A DNA stretch of 22,998 nt from RGIG6165 sp045538835 (GTDB taxonomy: Bacteria; Bacillota; Clostridia; Oscillospirales; Feifaniaceae), in contig JAZQEF010000021.1 of assembly GCA_045538835.1 (NCBI GenBank), forward strand, positions 1 to 22,998, given 5' to 3'. The position numbers were made by a program, and so were the translations under genes. The notes under the pieces are model-generated. The model was not told the origin of the DNA. It saw only the letters and a list, made by a program, of their open reading frames with translations, and did not search any database. This document shows, piece after piece, positions 1-6,427 of the stretch; the stretch's first letter is position 1; every line of letters begins with the position of its first letter.

Positions 1-1
1 C

Positions 2-94
2 GAAAGAGAATTCTTTACTGAAGGTTTTTGCACAGGTGCAAAAATGATGTGGGAGATTCTAAATTATAAAAGTAATAATTTCATTGATTTTTGA
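2..94 (+). CDS. C-terminal end of a DUF6809-like protein (5' truncated by window edge)
   Basis: Only the last 30 codons are visible; the reading frame is open from base 2 to a TGA at 92-94. The peptide contains EGFCTGAKMMWEIL. This resembles the C-terminal signature of DUF6809-type small Firmicute proteins, where a Phe-x-x-Gly-Phe-x-x-Gly-x-x-Met-Met helix closes the protein. No function is established for that family. A second gene of similar type lies at 402-611. The last codons (NFIDF) and the stop form the left arm of a perfect hairpin (86-108), so the end of the gene may have been reshaped by the repeat that follows. Family assignment rests on this short tail only. Confidence 0.45.
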   Translation, partial: EREFFTEGFCTGAKMMWEILNYKSNNFIDF

Positions 95-146
95 TTTTAT
101 CAAAAATCTACCTTAATTCCGAATTACGCATTCCGAATTCCGAATT
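86..146 (-). repeat. Composite repeat copy 1 (hairpin plus 7-bp array)
   Basis: Hairpin arms GATTTTTGA (86-94) and TCAAAAATC (100-108) are followed by a TACCTT linker and a 7-bp array at 115-146: AATTCCG, AATTACG, CATTCCG, AATTCCG, then AATT. Orientation (array to hairpin) is minus. The hairpin contains the stop codon of the upstream gene. Confidence 0.85.
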
Positions 147-181
147 ATTAAAAGGATAACCGTCCCGGTTATCCTTTTAAT
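147..181. terminator. Perfect 16-bp inverted repeat, bidirectional terminator candidate
   Basis: Arms 147-162 and 166-181 pair perfectly around a 3-nt loop. The stem is A-rich on the left and T-rich on the right. It could end transcription of the plus-strand gene upstream. It also overlaps the last codons and stop (169-171) of the minus-strand gene. Confidence 0.7.
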
Positions 182-342
182 ATAAATATGAGTACTGCAA
201 GACCTATAAACAGCAGGCATAGCGGATAGGCAAGCTTTGCCCGCCTTTTACGGCACTCACGGCGGTAATATTTTATTGAATAGTCATTTATAATGCGCTG
301 CGCTTCGGCAAGTATATCCGTATTGCCGTCATTTTTTTTCAT
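169..342 (-). CDS. Small single-pass membrane protein, 57 aa
   Basis: The protein has a basic N-terminal half (an RRECRKRRAK stretch near residues 27-36) followed by one hydrophobic helix (about residues 39-55, LAYPLCLLFIGLAVLIFIL) and a short tail ending KG. The ATG at 342 is preceded on the minus strand by AGGGGTG about 8 nt upstream, a good ribosome site. The positive cluster before the helix predicts a cytoplasmic N-terminus and one membrane span. I do not recognise a family. The stop codon lies in the right arm of the 147-181 inverted repeat, so the last residues are encoded by the hairpin. The clean ribosome site and amphipathic-plus-membrane layout support a real gene, but without homologues it stays a prediction. 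Confidence 0.6.
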   Translation of the reverse strand: MKKNDGNTDILAEAQRIINDYSIKYYRRECRKRRAKLAYPLCLLFIGLAVLIFILKG

Positions 343-401
343 ATCCGCACACCCCTAAAATAGTATGGCGAAAAAACAAAAAGATATACTTTAATTCGAA
401 T

Positions 402-611
402 TTAGCATAAATCTTCTTCGAATAGTCTGAGCAATATATTTCTCGATAATTTAACATCTTGATTAAATAAATCTGTAAGCAGTATATATGTCTTTTTATT
501 CATCAGATATATGATTTCATTATAGTATTTTTTCTGTTCGTCACTCAATGTTTCAAAAAGCTTGTTTTCCTTTTGGGCAATAATTTTACTCAATTTGGAA
601 TAGTCACTCAT
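402..611 (-). CDS. DUF6809-like small protein, 69 aa
   Basis: The frame is open upstream of this start, but upstream codons run into the promoter and palindrome at 637-679, so I place the start at the ATG at 611. A GAGGA lies about 14 nt before it, a rather long spacing. The protein is a helical, charged peptide: KLSKIIAQKENKLFETL, then EQKKYYNEIIYLMN, then a LFNQDVKLSRNILLRLF tail. This pattern (ENxL, EQKxxxxK, and a final amphipathic helix) resembles DUF6809 proteins, whose function is unknown. It is transcribed divergently from the XRE gene at 716, and the two share the palindromic region between them. The family call is tentative. Confidence 0.6.
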   Translation of the reverse strand: MSDYSKLSKIIAQKENKLFETLSDEQKKYYNEIIYLMNKKTYILLTDLFNQDVKLSRNILLRLFEEDLC

Positions 612-636
612 TACTTTATATCCGTCCTCTGTAAAT

Positions 637-679
637 AAATATGCTACAATATTGTAGCATATTTGAAATATCAAAGCAA
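637..679 (-). promoter_or_regulatory. 28-bp perfect palindrome overlapping a minus-strand promoter
   Basis: Positions 637-664 form a perfect palindrome with 14-bp arms (half-site AATATGCTACAAT). On the minus strand, -35 TTGCTT (674-679) and -10 TACAAT (651-656) are separated by 17 nt, and the -10 lies inside the palindrome. A further half-site, GTAGCATATT, occurs at 688-697, just before the XRE gene's ribosome site. This is the expected layout for an operator bound by the XRE protein at 716. Confidence 0.7.
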
Positions 680-715
680 CAAAATAGTAGCATATTCCTG
701 TAAGGAGTTGCTGTT

Positions 716-943
716 ATGTTTTTTCAAAGATTAGAAGATTTGAGAATTGATGCCGATAAGACACAAGAGGATATTGCAGGTATTTTAGAGTGTAAAAGAG
801 AAGTTTACAGACGTTATGAGAAGGGGATTTACGAGATTCCTGTCTGGGCAGTAATTAAACTTGCAAAATATTACCAGACAAGTGTTGATTATATACTTGG
901 ATTAACAGATGTGCGTGAAGCATATGATAACAAAAAAGGATGA
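716..943 (+). CDS. XRE-family helix-turn-helix regulator, 75 aa
   Basis: A compact Cro/C1-type HTH domain fills almost the whole protein. Residues near 16-27 (TQEDIAGILECK) and 28-42 (REVYRRYEKGIYEIP) form the helix-turn-helix, followed by the typical WAVIKLAKYYQTSVDYILGLTD end. AAGGAG lies 8 nt before the ATG at 716. There is no second domain, so it is a DNA-binding-only repressor of phage or toxin-antitoxin type. The divergent neighbour at 402-611 and the 28-bp palindrome between them suggest autoregulation and joint control. Its last codons and TGA form the left arm of the terminator at 932-963. HTH assignment is sure; the biological role is inferred. Confidence 0.93.
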   Translation: MFFQRLEDLRIDADKTQEDIAGILECKREVYRRYEKGIYEIPVWAVIKLAKYYQTSVDYILGLTDVREAYDNKKG

Positions 944-963
944 GAAAATTCTCATCCTTTTTT
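932..963 (+). terminator. Rho-independent terminator of the XRE gene
   Basis: Arms 932-946 and 949-963 pair perfectly (AAAAAAGGATGAGAA with its complement) and end in a T-run. The XRE stop codon (941-943) is inside the left arm. Confidence 0.9.
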
Positions 964-974
964 ATATTCAACAG

Positions 975-1964
<990 letters not shown>

Positions 1965-1970
1965 GAATAT

Positions 1971-2000
1971 ATTATAACACAATTCGGTGGCACTTGTAAA
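1971..2000 (-). promoter_or_regulatory. dus promoter giving a leaderless start
   Basis: On the minus strand, -35 TTTACA (1995-2000) and -10 TATAAT (1971-1976) are 18 nt apart. Only six bases separate the -10 from the ATG at 1964, so transcription should begin at or next to the start codon. Confidence 0.7.
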
Positions 2001-2007
2001 CAAATGG

Positions 2008-2035
2008 AAAAAGCGGTCAAAAGACCGCTTTTTTT
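2008..2035. terminator. Terminator-like hairpin between two divergent promoters
   Basis: Arms AAAAAGCGGTC (2008-2018) and GACCGCTTTTT (2023-2033) surround an AAAA loop and continue into T's on the plus strand. It sits between the dus and polA promoters, where neither gene needs a terminator. Confidence 0.7.
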
Positions 2036-2048
2036 CATTATATAATTG

Positions 2049-2057
2049 TGGTATAAT
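2049..2057 (+). promoter_or_regulatory. Extended -10 promoter for the polA operon
   Basis: TGGTATAAT (2049-2057) is an extended -10 box (TGn before TATAAT). The -35 position is only T-rich. Transcription would start near 2064, giving a leader of about 24 nt to the GTG at 2088. Confidence 0.6.
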
Positions 2058-2087
2058 AACAGTACTAATGATTTTGGGAGTATTAGT

Positions 2088-4592
2088 GTGAAACTTCTTC
2101 TTATTGACGGTAACAGTATAATGAACAGGGCGTTCTACGGTATACGGGCGCTCTCGACTAAAGACGGCATTTTTACAAATGCCATTTTTGGCTTTATCAA
2201 CATTTTGGAAAAAGAACTTGCCGCAGAAAAACCGGATGCGGCGGCGGTCGCATTTGACCTGCGCGCGCCGACTTTCAGGCATAAAGCGTATGACCTTTAC
2301 AAAGCGAACCGCAAGGGTATGCCCGAAGAACTTGCCATGCAGATGCCGCTTATAAAAGATATACTCTCCTTTATGGGCATAACCTACCTTGAAAAAGAGG
2401 GGTATGAGGCTGACGATATTATCGGCACGCTTGCTGCTATGTGTGATAAGCAGGGGGACAAGTGCGTCATAATCACGGGTGACCGTGATGACCTGCAGCT
2501 TGTAAGCGACAATGTCACCTGTAAACTGACGGTGACTAAGGGCGGCAGTAACGAAACCGTTTCATACACGCCTGCCGTTTTCTTTGAAAAATACGGCTTT
2601 GAGCCGAAAAAACTTATTGACTTAAAGGCATTGTGGGGAGATTCGTCGGACAATATTCCCGGTGTTGCCAAAGTCGGTGAAAAGACGGCGACTGAACTTG
2701 TCACAAAATTCGGCACTGTTGAAGAGATTTATGAAAATATTGATTCTCTTGATATCAAGGATACGCTTCGCGCGCGTCTTATCGAGGGGAAAGACAGCGC
2801 ATTTTTGTCAAAACAGCTTGCGACTATCGTGCAGGATATGCCTCTCGATGTGGGGATATCCGACCTTGCGATAAAAGAAAAAGACACAAAAAATCTGCTT
2901 GAAATATATACGAAACTTGAACTTCGCAAATTTGCCGCCGCCCTTATGGACGAGGCGCCGACAGAGACGGCTGCCACCCAAAGCAGAACCGTTATGACTG
3001 AAAAAGAAGTGTCTGATTTTGTCGGAAAATGTAAAAGAGTGTCGGTTGTTGCAAGTGAGGACAGTATTTTTGTTTCGGACGGCAGTGAAGTTATAGAATT
3101 CTCCGTATCTCTGGCGACACCCTTGCTTGAGGCAAACACACAACTTGTTTTAGTCGGTGTTAAGGACTTTATGCAGCATATCGGCGAGATAGACGGGGGC
3201 AGGGTGTCATTTGATATACTGCTTGCGGCGTATTTGCTCGATCCGGGCGCATCGTCATACAAGGCAGAAGGGCTCATTTTAGAGTATCTTGGCGTAAATG
3301 CAGGGGATTGCGCATCACAGGCGGTTCTTATGCTGAAACTTGCCGATGTGATGAGTGCGAAACTTGTCGAATTTGGTATGGAGAAACTTTACAGCGATAT
3401 TGAACTCCCGCTCTCCTTTGTGCTTTACAACATGGAGAAAAGGGGCGTGCTTGCCGACAGGCAGGCGCTCCAGACGCTTGGGGAGAGCCTTGCAAAAAGT
3501 ATAGAAAAAGAAGAAAAACTCATATACGACATGTCGGGCGAGCAGTTTAACATCAATTCGCCCAAACAACTCGGCGAAGTACTTTTTGACAAACTGGGAC
3601 TGCCGGGCGGCAAAAAGGGCAAAAACGGCGCATATAAAACGGATGCCGACCGCCTGCAGAAACTTGCCGTAGATTACCCGATAGTAAAACTTGTGCTCGA
3701 TTACAGACAACTGTCAAAACTCAAATCCACATATACCGACGGGCTTGTAAAGGTCATAGCCGAAAACGGCAGGATACACTCAAGCTTCAATCAGACAGTG
3801 ACGGTGACGGGACGAATCTCATCAACAGAGCCGAATTTACAGAATATCCCTGTCCGCACCGAACTTGGGCGTGAACTGCGCAGAATGTTCGTAGCAGGTG
3901 AGGGAAACGTTTTAGTCGATGCCGACTACTCACAAATAGAACTGCGTGTGCTGGCGCACATGGCAGACGACGCTGTAATGGTAAAAGCCTTTACAGAAGA
4001 TAAAGACATACATTCCATCACCGCTTCGCAGGTGTTCGGTGTAGAACTTGATAATGTTACACCCGAGATGAGAAGTAAGGCGAAAGCGGTCAATTTCGGC
4101 ATCGTCTACGGCATATCGGCATTTGGACTTGCAGAGGATATCGGCGTGTCAAACAAAGAGGCGAAGGCGTATATCGAGGCGTATTTTGAAAAATATACGG
4201 GTATAAAGCACTTCCTTGACAAAACTGTTGAAAATGCGGCAAATGACGGCTATGTCACGACGCTTTTCGGCAGACGGCGCTATATGCCCGAACTGTCATC
4301 TTCCAACTTTATGGTGCGCTCATTCGGTGAGAGGGCGGCGAGAAACACTCCCATTCAGGGAACGGCAGCAGACATAATCAAATATGCAATGGTCAGAACC
4401 GAAAAGGCGCTGGAGGGACTGAAAGCAAAACTCATTTTGCAGGTGCATGACGAACTTATAATCGAGTGTCCCGAAGATGAAACCCAAAAAGTAAAAGAAA
4501 TTCTCCGCCGTGAGATGGAGGGTGCGGCAGACCTCTCAGTTCCGCTCAAAGTTGACATCGGTGTCGGAAAGAGTTGGTATGATGCAAAATAA
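2088..4592 (+). CDS. polA: DNA polymerase I, 834 aa
   Basis: Pol I fills gaps and removes RNA primers during replication and repair. The GTG at 2088 is chosen over earlier ATGs because GGGAG lies about 8 nt before it and the protein then starts with the family sequence KLLLIDGNSIMNRAFYG. Residues 1 to about 290 are the 5'-3' exonuclease (EGYEADDIIGTLA, VIITGDRDDLQLV, WGDSSDNIPGV). The middle region (about 300-440) has the 3'-5' exonuclease fold but I see no DxE metal-binding motif, so proofreading is probably absent, as in many Gram-positive Pol I enzymes. The polymerase domain has motif A (VDADYSQIELR, Asp613), motif B (RSKAKAVNFGIVYG) and motif C (VHDE, Asp788). It is the first gene of an operon and overlaps rimI by 14 nt. 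Confidence 0.98.
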   Translation: MKLLLIDGNSIMNRAFYGIRALSTKDGIFTNAIFGFINILEKELAAEKPDAAAVAFDLRAPTFRHKAYDLYKANRKGMPEELAMQMPLIKDILSFMGITYLEKEGYEADDIIGTLAAMCDKQGDKCVIITGDRDDLQLVSDNVTCKLTVTKGGSNETVSYTPAVFFEKYGFEPKKLIDLKALWGDSSDNIPGVAKVGEKTATELVTKFGTVEEIYENIDSLDIKDTLRARLIEGKDSAFLSKQLATIVQDMPLDVGISDLAIKEKDTKNLLEIYTKLELRKFAAALMDEAPTETAATQSRTVMTEKEVSDFVGKCKRVSVVASEDSIFVSDGSEVIEFSVSLATPLLEANTQLVLVGVKDFMQHIGEIDGGRVSFDILLAAYLLDPGASSYKAEGLILEYLGVNAGDCASQAVLMLKLADVMSAKLVEFGMEKLYSDIELPLSFVLYNMEKRGVLADRQALQTLGESLAKSIEKEEKLIYDMSGEQFNINSPKQLGEVLFDKLGLPGGKKGKNGAYKTDADRLQKLAVDYPIVKLVLDYRQLSKLKSTYTDGLVKVIAENGRIHSSFNQTVTVTGRISSTEPNLQNIPVRTELGRELRRMFVAGEGNVLVDADYSQIELRVLAHMADDAVMVKAFTEDKDIHSITASQVFGVELDNVTPEMRSKAKAVNFGIVYGISAFGLAEDIGVSNKEAKAYIEAYFEKYTGIKHFLDKTVENAANDGYVTTLFGRRRYMPELSSSNFMVRSFGERAARNTPIQGTAADIIKYAMVRTEKALEGLKAKLILQVHDELIIECPEDETQKVKEILRREMEGAADLSVPLKVDIGVGKSWYDAK

Positions 4593-4986
4593 AATACTTA
4601 CCGATTACAAAAAAGGCGCAGAATTTGAATTGCGATTTTTTCCGTCAAGTTGGTGCGAAAGTGAAAACACCCTGTTTTTCGTGTGCGAGGACGGGGACGA
4701 TATTATCGGAATTATCGGACTTAAAATAATACTTGATACCGCAGAGGTGCTGTGTGTTGCCACCGATGAAAAATATCGGGGTAAAGGCGTTGCCACTGCG
4801 CTTATGAATGAGGCGCTCTCCGAGTGCCGAAAGCGCGGTATTGCTGAGATAAATCTTGAAGTGCGTGCATCAAATGATGCGGTACATCTCTATAATAAGT
4901 GCGGCTTTGAAACTGTCGGCACAAGAAAAAATTACTACACGGCGCCCACCGAGGACGCCCTGCTGATGACGAGGAGACTCAAATGA
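4579..4986 (+). CDS. rimI: Ribosomal-protein-S18-alanine N-acetyltransferase-like GNAT, 135 aa
   Basis: This is a GNAT acetyltransferase of the RimI type, which acetylates the N-terminal alanine of ribosomal protein S18 from acetyl-CoA. The acetyl-CoA loop is CVATDEKYRGKGVATALMNEAL, with the R-G-x-G-x-A signature. It is followed by INLEVRASNDAVHLYNKCGFETVGTRKNYY, the characteristic RimI end including the Asn and Tyr of the active site region. I start at ATG 4579 because GGAAAGAG lies just before it; the next codon is also ATG, so 4582 is possible. It overlaps the polA end by 14 nt and the tsaD start by 4 nt. The rimI-tsaD pairing is common in bacteria and supports the name. Confidence 0.9.
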   Translation: MMQNKILTDYKKGAEFELRFFPSSWCESENTLFFVCEDGDDIIGIIGLKIILDTAEVLCVATDEKYRGKGVATALMNEALSECRKRGIAEINLEVRASNDAVHLYNKCGFETVGTRKNYYTAPTEDALLMTRRLK

Positions 4987-5987
4987 GAATACTTGCAATC
5001 GAATCCTCCTGCGATGAGACCTGCGCGGCAATTGTCGAGGACGGAAGAAAAATAATATCAAACATAGTCGCATCCCAGATAGAAACACATAAAATATACG
5101 GCGGAGTCGTGCCCGAAATTGCATCACGCCAGCATACAGAGGCAATCTGTTTTGTGACGGAGCAGGCGCTGTCTGAGGCGAAAATGACCTTATCCGATGT
5201 CGATGCCATTGCGGTGACGGCATATCCCGGTCTTATCGGCGCGCTGCTTGTCGGCGTAAACTATGCGAAGGGACTTGCGCTTGCATCAGGCAAACCGCTT
5301 ATCCCCGTGCATCACATAAGGGGACACGTGGCGGCAAATTACATAGCCTTTCCCGACCTTGAGCCGCCTTTTCTGTGCCTTATAGTGTCGGGCGGCCACA
5401 CGATGATAGCCGAGGTTAAAGATTATACCGAGTTTTCACGACTCGGCAGTACGCACGACGATGCGGCAGGCGAGTGCTTTGACAAGGTGGCTAGGGTGCT
5501 GGGGCTGTCATATCCCGGCGGAGTCAATTTAGATAAGTTATCGCATGGTGGCAAGGTGGACGCCTTTACATTCCCTGACCCCAAGGTGACGGGGGAACCG
5601 CTTTCCTTTAGTTTCTCGGGACTCAAGACGGCGGCGATTAACACTATTCACAATGCCGAGCAAAAGGGTATAGAAATAAATAAATGCGATTTTGCGGCAT
5701 CGTTTTGCCGCTCTGTTGCGGATATTCTCTGCTCACGGCTTATGGAGGCGGCGAGAATAACAGGTCACAAAAAAATCGTGCTTGCGGGCGGCGTCTCGGC
5801 AAATTCACAACTGCGTGAGGCGGTGCAGTCGGCTTGTGAGAAACACGGTTATAAATTATATATGCCGCCGCTTTATCTGTGCGGTGACAACGGCGCAATG
5901 ATAGGCGCGCAGGCCTTTTATGAATACAAGGCGGGAGTTACAGCCAATATGTCGCTCAATGCGCAGGCTTATAAGGAGATAATATGA
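4983..5987 (+). CDS. tsaD: tRNA threonylcarbamoyladenosine synthesis protein TsaD, 334 aa
   Basis: TsaD transfers the threonylcarbamoyl group from threonylcarbamoyl-AMP to A37 of tRNAs reading ANN codons, working with TsaB and TsaE, which are not in this window. Diagnostic motifs are LAIESSCDETCAAIV at the N-terminus, the metal-binding H-x-x-x-H (His111 and His115 in HHIRGHVAAN), LIVSGGHT, the GSTHDDAAGECFDKVAR stretch, FSFSGLKTA, VLAGGVSANSQLR and the C-terminal LCGDNGAMI. Length is normal. The start overlaps the rimI stop as ATGA. The tRNA-Met and tRNA-Thr genes downstream carry A37 and are expected substrates, and TcdA at 13383 acts on the product. Confidence 0.98.
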   Translation: MRILAIESSCDETCAAIVEDGRKIISNIVASQIETHKIYGGVVPEIASRQHTEAICFVTEQALSEAKMTLSDVDAIAVTAYPGLIGALLVGVNYAKGLALASGKPLIPVHHIRGHVAANYIAFPDLEPPFLCLIVSGGHTMIAEVKDYTEFSRLGSTHDDAAGECFDKVARVLGLSYPGGVNLDKLSHGGKVDAFTFPDPKVTGEPLSFSFSGLKTAAINTIHNAEQKGIEINKCDFAASFCRSVADILCSRLMEAARITGHKKIVLAGGVSANSQLREAVQSACEKHGYKLYMPPLYLCGDNGAMIGAQAFYEYKAGVTANMSLNAQAYKEII

Positions 5988-6427
5988 AAAAAATAGCGAG
6001 TTTTACGGTTGATCACGATACGCTTACAAAGGGAATGTACGTTTCCAGAATCGACGGCGACATCATAACCTACGATATAAGAATGAAGACACCAAACGGC
6101 GGTGATTATCTGGCAAACGGAGCAATGCACACTTTTGAGCATCTGTTTGCGACATATGCCCGTAACAGTAAGTTTGAGAAAAGCGTGATATACGTCGGCC
6201 CTATGGGCTGCAGAACGGGTTTTTACCTGCTTATGAGGGATGATGTTTCAAAAGATGATGTGAAAACACTTGTCAAAGAGGCGTTTGCATTTATCGCGGA
6301 TTTTGAGGGTGTTATTCCCGGCAGTTCAAAAAAGGAGTGCGGAAATTACCTTGAACATGATTTAAGCGGTGCAAAGGAAGTTGCAAAAGATATGCTGGAA
6401 GTTTTGAAGGACTGGTGTATTAAATGA
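5984..6427 (+). CDS. luxS: S-ribosylhomocysteine lyase LuxS, 147 aa
   Basis: LuxS cleaves S-ribosylhomocysteine to homocysteine and DPD, the precursor of autoinducer-2, as part of the activated methyl cycle. The metal ligands are present: His49 and His53 in HTFEH and Cys119 in KKECGNYLEHDL. The catalytic residues Glu52 and Cys76 (GPMGCRTGFYL) are intact. Length is slightly shorter than the usual 150-160 residues. AAGGAG precedes the ATG, which overlaps the tsaD stop as ATGA; its own stop overlaps the copA start in the same way. No Pfs nucleosidase gene, the preceding enzyme, is adjacent. Its place between tsaD and copA is unusual, and co-translation is implied. Confidence 0.98.
   Translation: MKKIASFTVDHDTLTKGMYVSRIDGDIITYDIRMKTPNGGDYLANGAMHTFEHLFATYARNSKFEKSVIYVGPMGCRTGFYLLMRDDVSKDDVKTLVKEAFAFIADFEGVIPGSSKKECGNYLEHDLSGAKEVAKDMLEVLKDWCIK

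Noticed and set aside
1965..2282. N-terminal extension of Dus by 106 codons.
   Set aside because: It crosses the dus promoter, the hairpin at 2008-2035 and the polA start; the Dus family begins at the MNKNLFKGK segment.
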